From Phytoseiulus persimilis (lineage: Eukaryota; Arthropoda; Arachnida; Mesostigmata; Phytoseiidae): 64,000 nt of DNA. The stretch's first letter is position 1. The number at the start of each line of letters is the position of its first letter. Below the pieces are notes generated by a model. It was not told the origin of the DNA. It did not search any database and worked only from the letters and a program-made list of their open reading frames with translations. This document shows, one piece after another, positions 46,694 to 59,200 of this stretch. Position numbers and translations under genes: made by a program. The stretch is from NCBI GenBank assembly GCA_037576195.1, contig CM075102.1:33042745-33106744 (forward strand), in the 5' to 3' direction.

Positions 46694-49600
46694 GCTGTCT
46701 TCACGGTGCTCTATTACCTCGACTTCGACTCTGTCTGACAGACGGCCGAGGGACCGCAACTGAAATCGAAGCTCTTTAGTCGATGATGACGAGCGGACGC
46801 TACGAACGACCCGTATCGCAGGTGGAAGAACATCGTAGAGGCCGGCCGAAGAACTTCCAGCAGGCAGTCCATTCAGCTTGCGGCGGCCCGTCCATCCATT
46901 GTCTTTTCCCTCTTCGCCCCCTCCCCCTCTTCTCGGATAACTGCTGACCACCGATACCTTGTCTTGTCGAGTCGTAGGCAAGCGAGCAACCCGAAGCCAG
47001 TCACTCCGTCCGCCAGTAAGCCGGTCCGACGGCCAGCAGGTCTGATAGATAGACAGACTCCACCCCCGCATTTGTTATTGATGGCTACGAATTACAATCC
47101 CGACAGGCGGCGGGACACCGGCAAACGGTACGAGACTCACACTCCTTCAAAACCTCCGTTGAAATTCCGCGTACACCAATGCTTCTCGGCGAAGACCAAG
47201 AGCTACAGCGGGAGTTGTACTCCGCTCGCCGCCGGGCGCAACTTTCTCAAAATAATCCGATGAAGCTATAATTAGCCGCCAGGGGGAATCGTTGAGACAG
47301 CGAATCCGTGAAAACGTCGAGGCTGGCTTCGTTCGCGAAGGAGGATTCCGCACAGAGCAAAGGCAAACGAAGCGCTCGTCCGCCGTTTTAGACCGGGCAT
47401 TCCTCCTTCAGGCTCCTGTACGGAGTCGGGTGTTTCGTTCGCGTGTTGAAAATATTGTCAGAACCTTTTTTGGAAACCCCAACTCACACAAAGTCGCTCA
47501 AGATGCACCATTTCGGGGTGGACTCCCCGCCGACCGTAGCGTTCGACGTTGTCATCGCGGAGCCGCCATGTCTTCATACAAATATTCTTCCCATCGCCAT
47601 GTTGGTCCGATGTTGGACCGACAAACTTCTGGCCAGCTTCTCTGTCATCTCTCTCAGAGGGAGCGTCCCACGAGCAGACGACGCTCTGTTGATGCTGCAA
47701 AGGGCTCTTGAGGGCTTTTCCCACGGCTCACGTTCCCGCTGTCGGACTGACTTCTAAATCTTGTAGCTTCGCCACGCCGATTGTCTGCGTTGTCAAATAT
47801 GTACTGAAATGCCTCGATCCGAAGCCGAATCGAGATCCCGTGATTCCACGAAGCCATACAAATCGCACCGGGGCTGAGCCGATTACTGACTGGGATATGC
47901 ACGCTGGACACGAGTCGCTGCTTCTCGTGTTCGGTCTCGAACGATCCGTTCTGCCCAGTCCTCAGTGTGAGCAGGCGAAATTTCACGCGTGTTGGCTGCA
48001 TTCGATTGCTTTCAATTATGGCTTCTCAGGCGGGAACGGGGCCAACTATGCTCAACGGCAAGCCTCTCGGCTGGGCAAACTCAATTTGAAGTGCAGGGGG
48101 ACCAGAAAGAAGCGAGGGATCCCATTTTCGCTCCGATACTCGAAAAATTGCTTTCGATTGGCCGTCTGCTCGCGGCGCGGATCGCTCCGAAGATAGTTGA
48201 GCAAACAAAGGTGAAGTTGAATTTCTCCGCTAGTTCTTTGTGCTCACCGAACCGGCGAGCGGGAGACCAGCCATTCACTAACGGAGCCTGCCACCGCGGC
48301 CGGGATTCGTGGGGAAGGTGAGAAGGCTTCGATTCACTTTCACAATGGGAGCATTTTCCGCTATCTTCATTCGGCGGATCTCCGCGACAGCTTCTTGAAG
48401 AGTCTGTACTGCGGATGGGTGGAGATCGTCTGCTCCGCTCCGTGACACCGCACGTCCACGCGCGCATCGACCGCGAGGCTGCTCCATGACGGGACCGCGG
48501 ACCGTGGGGTCGTCGATCACAGCTCATGATCAAGCCTTCGAAAGGCGGTTCATCAGATTCTTCTAAATTTCCGTTGTTGATGCCTTCCGATGATGTCCCC
48601 ATTCTTCATGTCCTCACCGACATCACTCTTCGACCGATGTCAGTGAAAATGTTCACGCCATCAACGACACGCAATCAGTGTCTCCGGCTGGCAGCGATAA
48701 AAATTCTCACTCTTGTAATCGAACCGTCTTTCTTTCTCTTCGGCATTTCATATTTCTCGAGAACCGGCGCCATTAGACAGATAATGGGACAGCGAGCAGG
48801 ATTACGTATCTGCTTCTAAGCGATGTTCGCCGATCCGATGTCTGGCGTGGCTCCGACTCTATCGGTGTCTGACGCTGCGGCGGACTGCCCGAGACCATTC
48901 CAGACAGCACTCGTGAAATCCAGCGAGAGCTCCCCGTCTGGAATGACCTCAGCCCGGGAAGGAGCTCTCCGGCGAGAGGAGGAGCTGTTGCGGCAGTCTG
49001 ACGAGCTTCTCTTATCGGCCGTCCGCGGAAAAGGAATCGTAGGAACAGCAAAGCGGAAAAATTACGTTTCCCGATCACGTATCAAGCGCGCGCGACAAAT
49101 TGATAGGACCTGCCGTTCCACTTGGATCTATCGAAGGAATACTGTGACCAGATTTCCCTCGTTCGGTGCGATCCTTCTCCATTAGAAGATTTACGGCTCT
49201 GCTATCGCTGACAATGTTGCTCTTGGCACCCCATAATGTCGCGGTGGTCGTTGACTTGTATCGGTCCGCTTTGTGGTTGTCTCGCCTCCTTCAGACTTGT
49301 CCACCGGGTCCAAGAGTTCCGATCTGATGCGCGGATGTCAATCAGTTTGTAGTCGTCGGCGCAACGAGAACCGATTCGCAACGAGATCGTTGGTCGACCG
49401 ACCACGGACCATGGAGCGAAGCGCAGACGCGAGAGAATGGAGGAGCTCTCTCGCAAGTCACGCAAGCTCCGCTCGACACGTGGGCTCCGTTTCTGGTGTT
49501 CGCTCATCGGGAAGTTCATCGTTTCATGAGCACTCCCCGATCCCGATTCGATTCTTTCCTGCGAGCGGCAGATCCCCGCATCCAAAACCATCATCTCCGC

Positions 49601-52309
49601 GCTCTGCATCCTGATGATGAGAAATCCGGGAATCCATCTCGGAACTGACAGAGTTCCATCCCTCCGGACGGATGGATCGCTTCCAATTCGGAAGGAGCCG
49701 AAGCAGTCCGGCGAAGAAATCGAACGTTCCTCCGGACTTGTGAGTCGAATCGAAACAGCGGAGCGATTTCACGAAAAGCCAAGCGACCGATAATAATCTG
49801 TGCAGTTTGAATACCAGTCCGATGTCCTCGCCGCGGTTGTGTTATCTCTGATCTTCGAGGCATGCCTCTCGCTGTTAAGCTACTAATCATGTCAAACAAG
49901 ACACGTTTGACGGCTTACCTCCCAGGCAGGGGTTCAGTAGCCAATCTTCTGTTGCAGAAGCAGCCACAGCTCCGATGCCCCACTGTGAGCGAGCGGCAAC
50001 GTCTCCCCGAGACTCCTCTCCACCGACAATTTACCGACATTCATTACGGTATTCACTACAGTTTTCTCCTTTTCGCGGAATTTCGATAGAATACCTGCTC
50101 TAATCGATTCCAGTGGACAGCGAGCGACGAAATAAATCAAGAGGAATACTGTTAGGCGAAACGTGTTCGCTACGACGGCGATTCCGGGAGAGGCGTCCGG
50201 TGTCCGATCGTCGTTGGTTTCGGGCCAGGAGTTTCGTCATTCGGACCTGCTTCCTCGCTTCCCTTCTCTGCCTTTTTCTGAGCACTCCGGCGAACGAGTC
50301 ATCGTCGTCGGCGGCGTTGTTTCTGCTGTGTAGGGGATCCGCTGGCGCATATCCGTCGAGGACTTCAGTAGGCGCCCCTGCCGCCCCTCAGTCTTCGGCA
50401 ACCACCTGCCTGAAAAGCGTTTTGGTGCCTTCGCACTGAAGATCGGCACGGCCAAAGCCTCGGCCGGCGGATACCCCGTCGAAGTCGAAAACACAGGATG
50501 AAGAGGGCTCCTTCTTGAGCCTGGGGTCCTGTCGTGAGCTGAGGTCGGGATCCGGGTTCACTCCAGGACGGTCGGTCTCGATTCCTTTGACTTTCGGGAC
50601 ATCGAAGCCGCCTCGAGAGCGGCAGTTGGGCATCTGCGCGGCAACTCGTCAGCCATGCTTCATTGCATGTCGCAACACATTCGATGCACAAATCGAAACG
50701 CACAAAACGCGTGCGCGACGACAGCGTCCCGAAAGCACGGCACGGCGTGCACATCTGGCTTCCGGTCTTGACGTTCAGAAGCCATCTGCCTAGCTGGTTG
50801 TCCGCCTGCCTTCTTGATGGCTAAGTAGTCTTCGTACGGCGAGTAGGTGAAGCTCAGCCACGCGACACGGCTGAGATTCGCTGGGCTGTTTGTGCGCCTG
50901 ATGCGTCCTTTGATCGTCGTAGAACCGCGTCGGAGCTCGGATAGTGTGGTCGCATGCGGAGGCGCAGAGCCCCGAGTTGCGGAGAACGAAGACAGTCCGC
51001 AGACAGTCGTATTGGTATTGTGTTGCCTGGTGCCCAGTTGTGCTCAACATAAAAAGTGGAAAAGTGAAAAACTTACCGCTCTCAAGGATTACCGGACCCG
51101 TTTTTCCCTCGTTCCCGATTGGTGGTTGGTCTTTCGGTTCGCTCCGTGCTCGGGATGACTATTGTGTGGTGCCGGGCTTCCGTGCCGACGTGTAAGCTGA
51201 CCAGACCCCTGCGAGATGTAAGTTCGTCCAGGCCTCGAGATCGTCTCGGGGAGCGGCAGGCGGTTCTCAAGAGCGGGAACCGCCGACGACGAGAGTCAAG
51301 TCCCACCGGCAGGTTGGGGGAGGTGTGAAGACCGATTCTGCGGTCTGATACGACGTACACATTGTGCGTACAATGTCCGTTCTGTTGGGCGGCTGCATCA
51401 TAAGACGTCATCAGCGATTCGCATCGGTCATCGGCATGGCCAGGGCAAGCAAAACGGTCATTCCAGATTTCTGTGAGGCGGTCTCTGAGTGCCTCCCACA
51501 ATGGCCGCGGCGTTACGGCGGCTGGATGTCGGTTGTCGTAATCTGGCGCGTTTCCTTCAACGGACGCACCGACGAGCCATGCGGAGTCGAGCAGTCCGTC
51601 GAGCGGCTCCGAGCGTCTTACTTACTCCCCCTTGTGCGCGCACAGCGTTCTCTTTCTCTCGTCTGTGAAGTCTTATGAACAACTCACGACCTGAAGCGAG
51701 CCCATTCTCCTCAGTTGCTTAGTCGATACTCGACCGTACCTCAGTGGCTGTCTTGGCGGAGGAGAGAGGATAAATAACAGATCTATTGCGCCTAATTCTC
51801 GGAATGGTTCTCAAAAACGCACAGCCGAATCACGGGATGCCCGCGACGGGCCGAACCGGGTGGAAACCCTGACTGGTTCTCTCCCGCCGGCTTTTGGGAG
51901 GAAACTCGGTGCAAGGAGCGCCGACGGAAACCGGCGCAGGCTCCGGCTCGTGTCAGAACAATATGGAACCGTAGCTCGGTGACTGTTCTGATGCTTGACC
52001 TGCCGCCGCCAACGACGACGACTGCCGACAGGACAGTTCGAAACTATTCCGCAGAATGCCTCATTATCCGAAGAAGCACAAGGCGACGACTCTGAAAAAG
52101 AACGAGAACAGCAGGAGGATGAAATAATGATGAAGAACCAGCGGAGAAGCGGACGAGACCCTTCTCCGATACTTGAACTCACCCGAACGGGCGCTCGAGG
52201 CAAGGCTGGACTGGAGCGATGCTAGTTCGAATCCGATGCTGATGTTTCGCTTGTTGTCATGGCGGACATCTCGCGCGTTCAGATAAACACGAACGGTAGG
52301 AAGGAACAT
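46694..52309. other. Unassigned 5.6 kb with several minus-strand exon candidates
   Basis: Minus-strand frames with plausible Ser/Arg-rich readings start at ATG 48602 (to about 48300), at 49609 behind acceptor TCTCATCATCAG, and at 50633. The last may join over a 64-base intron to a frame ending near 50237. Each has at most one or two supportive splice sites, and the other strand is often open too, so I do not call genes. No repeats of note. Confidence 0.25.
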
Positions 52310-53272
52310 TTAGGCCAAATGGAAGGAACCAGGAAGGAACGGAAACAAAAAAAAAAGCTCTTTGGCGTTGGTCAACACTTTAATGTCGACGACTCCATCC
52401 AAACGAGAACAATGAAAGCCTGTTGCTACTTTTGTCCGATGTCTCCATTCTTCGGGTTCCGGAGCTTGAGGGAACGACATTATCACCTCGAAACAGTTCT
52501 GGCACCGTGACTCCGGTCGAGGATGACAGCCGCACGGCGCCTGCACTCCTGAGTCACGCCACGCTGGTGAAGCAAGACTGGAATTCTGATTCGAGTGGAC
52601 CGAACTGATTTTGGAGATGTGCATTCTCTGTCGGGGGAGCAATAAATCGGACAAAAGACACTCAGACAAAATGGAATCCGAGCCTGCGAGCTCCTCGGCC
52701 GTCGTCCAAGCGAAGCTAGTGTCGGAGAGCGTGGGTGCTCCTGGTGAGCGACGGAGCGGCCGGACAGCGAAGTAGCGAGCGTTGTTTCCTATAAAATCAT
52801 CATCGTGAGCGCTCCGACAGGCGGATTCATTGGAACTTCGACAGGATCGGGAACTGGGGAGCTCCCCGAGATCGTCCGCTCCCCTCGACTCCGGAGATGT
52901 TCTCGTATCGTATTCGTACGGCAAACGTAAGCACGAGCTGAGATCGCCCAGCTCTTGCGGCCGCGGTATCAGAAGTACCAAATGCGGGAATTGATGATTG
53001 TTTCCAGGTCCCCACCCTGGACATGTTTGTTCTCCGGGCACAAACTGTCGGACCGATAGTAGTAGATTGAGAGATGGTAGGGACACAGTCACGCATGCTA
53101 ATATCATCCGATCGCCATCTAGGGTAACAGTGAATGCGGGCATCCTACGGCTCAGCGGGAGGGACATCATCGACGTGATATCAAAGCATGCGTTGTGTTT
53201 CCAGACGTTTTCCTCGTCGCCTGTCCATCTGCGGCTCTCCGGAAGTCTCGGTTCCCAGTTTGGATCGAGCAT
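52310..53272 (-). CDS. Lone 320-codon open frame, product unrecognised
   Basis: This is the second-longest uninterrupted frame in the second half of the window to lack any homologue I can name, and it has the greatest length there. It starts at an ATG (MLDPNWEPRLPESRRW), is rich in Ser, Arg, Leu and Pro, and carries a Cys cluster near residues 250-275 (CGCHPRPESRCQNC). The hydrophobic last 20 residues look unlike the rest, so the true gene may splice out before them; a donor-like CGAG|GTGATA lies just beyond the Cys cluster. Plus-strand frames across it are short. Its length argues for coding, but no splice or signal evidence supports it. Confidence 0.4.
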   Translation of the reverse strand: MLDPNWEPRLPESRRWTGDEENVWKHNACFDITSMMSLPLSRRMPAFTVTLDGDRMILACVTVSLPSLNLLLSVRQFVPGEQTCPGWGPGNNHQFPHLVLLIPRPQELGDLSSCLRLPYEYDTRTSPESRGADDLGELPSSRSCRSSNESACRSAHDDDFIGNNARYFAVRPLRRSPGAPTLSDTSFAWTTAEELAGSDSILSECLLSDLLLPRQRMHISKISSVHSNQNSSLASPAWRDSGVQAPCGCHPRPESRCQNCFEVIMSFPQAPEPEEWRHRTKVATGFHCSRLDGVVDIKVLTNAKELFFLFPFLPGSFHLA

Positions 53273-56200
53273 CTCTGCGATCGCAGAATGTCAAGTTCGT
53301 CCCTTCTGACGGGCTGCGGCAGAACGAATTAATTCTCAGCACTCGCAGGGGAACGTCCAGCGGTAGGCATTGACAGCCCGTCCCGTTTTGAGGCCTTCTT
53401 CGGTCCAGGCGACACTTCTGGCCAGTTGGTTGGATCCCCGCCGCTGGACGGCGTTCTTCCACCGAAAGAGCAAAGATTTTCGTCATTTCGGCAGAAGAAG
53501 AATTATCGAATTACAGAGCGAGTTCGGAACGCTCAAGATGGATTGGGTGAGGTGGTCGTAGTTTCGCAGAGGCCCTGAGACAAATGAAACGTTGATGCCC
53601 CTACGACGCAATCGGAGACGAGTCAATTCTCGTAATGACCAACCGAGCTCGAGAGGATTCGGATGGATGGATGGATGATTGATTCATTGATCAATTTATC
53701 ATGATTACATGGCAGCAAAGAGCTTCCAGCGTTCGTTACTATTATAATTGATGTCACAGACGAGTCAGGAGACGGAGTTATTTATCAGCGCGAAGAGAAG
53801 GATCCGCAAACGTCGGTTGAGTCACTGGTGTCCTTGTTGTTTATGGTAGCATACGAACGTCCGAGTAGTGCTGAAGGTTTCCACGTACATACGTGTGTCT
53901 GCAGCCCGCCGCTTGTTTTACGAACGGAAGAATTGTTCTCGGTGCGGACATCCAAGGCCTCTTGCTGTGCTCAAGCTGAGATCCCTTGATGGACAGCCCC
54001 TTTGAAATGCCGACCGCATCCGTGGAAGGATTTACTTAACATTCAGAAGCAGCGAGGTATGCGTTCGTACCGGCAACGGATGTCTGAACGTGCCCAAAAC
54101 AGTATTCCCGGACCCTTTCGCCACCGTCTGACGCGGCATTCGGGAATGGATTCACGATCTCCTGAATCCCATCGTTCTCGAACGAGTTCAGACATGTTTC
54201 CAGTCAGCCTCGGTTGCGCACGTCGAGCTATGGTATCTTTCTGAGTAACAGGGGACAGCAAGACGAGAAGGCTAGCGGAGAAATCTGTCCGGTGAGCTTT
54301 GTTGCTTAAGACTGACAGAACAGGTGGGTCGCTACGCGTCCACAAGTAGATCTCGTATTCTTTGCGTCTGTGTGGGATTTTTTCTAATTAACTTCTGTGT
54401 AGTCGTCGCACCAGCATTAATGTTATGCGCTGCCGAAGCGAGAAACCGAGGGATCAATGAATTTGCAACTCATTCTCCGACCGATACGCCATATACCGAG
54501 CGAAACACCAACGGGAGAACTCACAGATGAAGCAGCTGAAGGGAGACGCTGTTTACGCGAAACCGACTGAAAGCTGAAGATTAGCGTGTCCAGTTCCCTT
54601 TAATGCCATTATACCCGACGCAAGTAGCCGAACCGCTCTTCTGCCCAGCGGCGGCGTTGAGGCGTGGGCGCAGTAATAGATCCCCGAGTAGTTTTTGCCA
54701 AGAGCTAAGCGATCCTTGTTATTATCATTAGGGAAACAAATTTCCCTTCCCCTTCCCCCTGGATTCAAAGTTCTTTCTTGCTCCTCCCAAAACGCGCAGC
54801 ACCCCGAGGCGGTGACTTGGACCCCGGCGGGCACGGGAGAATCGCTGCAATACGCCGCGATCGATCGATGCGAAGATGCGAATTTCTTCTTCCCTCCCTA
54901 TACGATCCCCCTTTTCCGGGCTTGGGTCGTTTTCCCCGAACTCTCCGGCGACAGAGCTCCAAAACCCGTGAGGAATAATAACGAATAGCAATATTCACTC
55001 CGACGCACGGGGTGAGGAGTCTCCTCGCGAGGAGCTTGTTTCGTTGTTTTTTTGCGCCGGGCTGCTAGCGAAGGGATCGTCCCAAGCCGTGAAGCGCTCG
55101 GCCCAACGCTGCTGGGCCGTGGTCACCGGGTTCGACAGCAACGACCGCAGTATGAGCCGCAGCGGCTCCAACCGTGAATCGCGCCGCTGGCGGATACCCG
55201 GGGAAAAGATGGAACTGAAGAGCTTCTAGCGTGAAATGTCAAGTAACGTCCGCGTCTGCGTGTTCGTCAAAGCGTGGCGTTTTTTCTTTCCTCCTTCTGT
55301 AATGGGCAACATTTGCCTGTACTGGCAACCGAAGGCAAACATCTCGAAATGGCCGAGGCCACGTTAAAACTCGTCAAACATGATCGAGCTTCTACCCACG
55401 CCGACTTGAGGCGCGAACGCTGGGCGACACCTCGCTCCGTCGGATTCGTCCACCGCTGTAGTGACGATTGTTGATCGCCCGAGCCCATCGAGATCCCCAG
55501 CGATCGATGACAATCGATTCGTCGGGATCGAGTCTCGAAGACGAAAATCCAGTGCGGCAGCGGCGTGGGGAAATTCAGCGGTGGATCAAGCACATGTACA
55601 GCCTCCATGGTTGGGGCATCGTTGATGAAGACCGCGAAGACATTTTCGTCTCTCGACAACACGGGCTGACCGAAATCTCCGAATAACTAAGGCTAGGTAC
55701 CAGCCTGGTCAAAAGGCGTGAATATCGCGTGACGAAACCCACGCGCAGCAACAATTACTCGCCGGTGTTCATGGCAATAGTTCCCATCAGCTGGGGAGCA
55801 ATCTCTCCAAATAGACCATCAGGCTCGTGGACCCTGAACGGACGGGACGAACCAGATGTTCGCACCCCGTACGCAAGGCCAGTCGGCATCCGTGGTTTGT
55901 CTTAGCGGTTTACACACAATGGCCGTGGCGGGGACAGATTCCCGAGGAACGCGAGCTGCATTTCTCAATAAAACGACAATGCTCCAAATGCTCTTTGTTC
56001 GTTCGGTTGTCGGTGGTACCTCTTCGGTTGTGAGTTTCCCTGTCGCTGTACAACATCATTGTTCCTCTCGGGCCAGTGTTCCGTCCCAGTGCTCAGCCAC
56101 ACTGAAGAAGTGAACAAGTGTATTTCGCTTTTTCGAAACCTCATCTCGAATTCGGGTAACGGGCCTCGAGAACTTTCCGAGAATGTGACCAAGACATGGG

Positions 56201-59200
56201 ACGATCGGAAAAGTCAGCCGATCGATTCGAGTACTCCCCCCCCCCCCCCCCACGAGCTGATCGAGTCCTAATATTTCGTAATTGCCATCAGAAATGGGAA
56301 GCCCACATGGGCCGCTCCGCAAGGGTTGAAGCTTCCCCAACTAAAATTGAGCCGTTTCGTCCGCAGGTGAGTTTCCAGAATCCATTTTCGGGACATCGCA
56401 GACGGAAACGGCGACACGACATCATCGATACGCCTGCAACTTCTGATGTCTATTACCTCCTGACGTTGAATCGTGGTCTATGGTTATTCTGTTGTGACGA
56501 GAGAAAATGCCTTTCCGTGGATAGAGCTCGTCACTGACGGCAGACATCTTTTGTGAGTTCGTGTGTGGCCGGACGGCCATGCGGCTGGCCGATAGAGGCT
56601 GGCTGGCTGACTCCTCGCTAGCCTTCCTGCCATCTTGCCAATTTAAAGAAGCATTCCACCATTCTGCCATGAGGTTCACTCACTCGATAAGCGACCACGG
56701 GAACATCGGAAGACCTGACGAGCTCAAAGGCTGGCTATTATACGGTCTTTTCATGTTTTACGTCATTGGCTGCTTTGTTATAGCTCCTAATGTATCCGTC
56801 TGTCATGGCGTCGCTCGAAACCAGACGACGATTTTTTGCCTTTGAAAACAGGAGAGGAATCGCCTTCACGAGTTCGTGTCAGCGGGTTCTTTGCCCCACA
56901 GCTGTCGCTGGGGCTTTATCAGTCTGGCACCGAAACCTCGCTATCAGAACCAGCACCTCCGCCGAAGGTTCGAGAGACATGAAAGATGTTCGAAGCCTTA
57001 CTTCGGGAAGCTGACGAATCAAGCAGTTTTAATAGATTTACGTCTTTCAACCAACAACGGGAGGATGGATCAGCCCGCTGTTTGTGGACGTGGGTCATTT
57101 TTCCTCTGATAAGATCACTCGCTACATAAAAGCTTCGGCGTCCTCTCTATGGTATTTGGCGCGACCGGTGCGACGAGCCGGACAAATACATTTCGCGGAT
57201 CATACTTTGAGCCGAGTCGCCGCAGCTCGATGCCAGAACAGTTCTGCGGCGGGACGGCTCGGTTCTTCGCAAACTCGTCGTCGGTGAACTTGAGAGACTC
57301 GTGGAACCGTTTTTTGAGGTGCCCGCGAGGTTCGCGTGCTCTGGAAGATCCGCTGGACGATGTATTCGAGCTATCACGAACATTGCCGTACAAGCTCTCG
57401 AGGAGCTCCCCTCCATCGGATTCCGACGAAACTGTCCCTCTCTTTTTTCGGCCCGACACGTTATCAGCCGAACTCAGCGTCTTGTGTCTAATTAAGAGCG
57501 GGAATTCTCAGCCGCGGACGATGAAAACTATCGCCACCGCCGCCGAGAAATACCTCATTTGATAAAGCTGACATTATCATCCACGTGTCGGAGTCGACTC
57601 GGACTGCGGAATCTTCTTTCGCGCCTGTTCATCTGAATTCCTACGGCAGCGTCAGGAGAACCGACACAGCGGGTCTCTCGTGATGCAAAATCGGATCGTT
57701 TCGAAGATTCCGTTCAGAATAACGGCCTGAGGACGCGTTCATTCACAGATGGAACGGCTAAAAATGGGAAGACAGAGTTCACGTGCGATGTTATCCCTCT
57801 ACTCGCTCGATCCTTTTCTCTCGTGTTTCCAAGCGATCGTGCCGGGATTTTCGGGAGAATTTTCGGACGGTGTCGACACAGATCTCTTCCGCTCAGAAGT
57901 TCAGTATCTGAAAGTTGTTCGGTAAACGAACCGGCGAACACGCAACTTTCCGACCCTGAGATGATGTTTCTGAGGGAAGAGAGAATTTGGCCAAGATATC
58001 AATGACGACCGATCCACCGCGAAAGACTGGTTCGTGTTTATGGTCGTCATCGGTCGCCGTTTTCGACGCTCATACACCACGCGAGCTTTCCATTGGGCCA
58101 AATCGAAGAACATCGAATTCCGCCGATCAGCAACGGGGGAAACCGAAAGGAGGTGCATGCTCTGACTCTGGTCTTGATCCTCTTGGGTGCGATCACCGCA
58201 GCCGAGAGAGGATCGATTCCATCTGATTCCGGGAGTTTTCCACGATCACGGAACCTGTCGACGAGGCAACTGCTTTCCCCAGATCCATTCCTCAGAGGCA
58301 TATTTTGAGTTATCCAGCTCAAGCCTGGTGATAATGGATTGAAACGCCTGCCATAAGATTTTGGTTCCGATGATGATTGTTCAATGAGGTCATGTCGGCC
58401 GTTCCTCAATCAAGAAGGAGTCCATGCTGTTCGCGAGCTTGGCGGGTGGATATCGAAACGCTGTTCACCTCCCGTGCATTCGATCGCCTCCCGAGCTCTG
58501 AGCAGGGTCGATGAAAGAGCATGAGCTCTCGGATTGTTCTCTTCCGCTTAAGAAATCCTCGGAAAACTTGATCCCTCTCTCGTCGTACGCCTCAGGCAAC
58601 CGGCAGAACTCATCAGACCGACGTTAGGGATCCGACAGTTGCGTTCGACTCCGAGCCGTTTACTCCTAGTTCTTTGAATATCGCTGATATCTTCATTTCT
58701 TCAACTGAAAGCAACGGACTGGTACTATAATCGACTCTTGGTTCAAGTCTTCTCTCGTCACGGATTTCGTTTGTTTTGGCAGACAAACGGACGGAACTCG
58801 GTCTGAGGAAAGCTGCGTACCGACCAATACCGTTGGGTGGTCTTCCTAGAAACCAGGCTTGAGCGATTCTCGAGAACATCGCTAAGATGCCGGTGGCCGC
58901 CGGCCCCAAGCTGGTGAGCGGATTGGAATCAGATCACGAACGCCGAGTTTCCCTGTTCCCTCCAGAAGTGTGGCTGTGTACACACTCGCACGTCGCGGTC
59001 GGCATCGCGCCGGTACTAGCACTCCTAAGGGTGGATACACGGGCGCGCCGGGAGGGATTGACAGGAGAAACCGCGTCGAGAACGACAACTTCCAATTTGT
59101 GCGATGCCGCATGCGATTCCGCTTCGCGAATGAGATATCACGGGTCGTGATTCTTTCACCTGCGGTCGTGCCGTGTATTGTTCTGTCTCTGAAAGAATGC

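Noticed and set aside
55274-55686. Two plus-strand exons joined over a 43-base intron
   Set aside because: Two different frames of the second block read equally well and the minus strand is open too, so the choice would be arbitrary.
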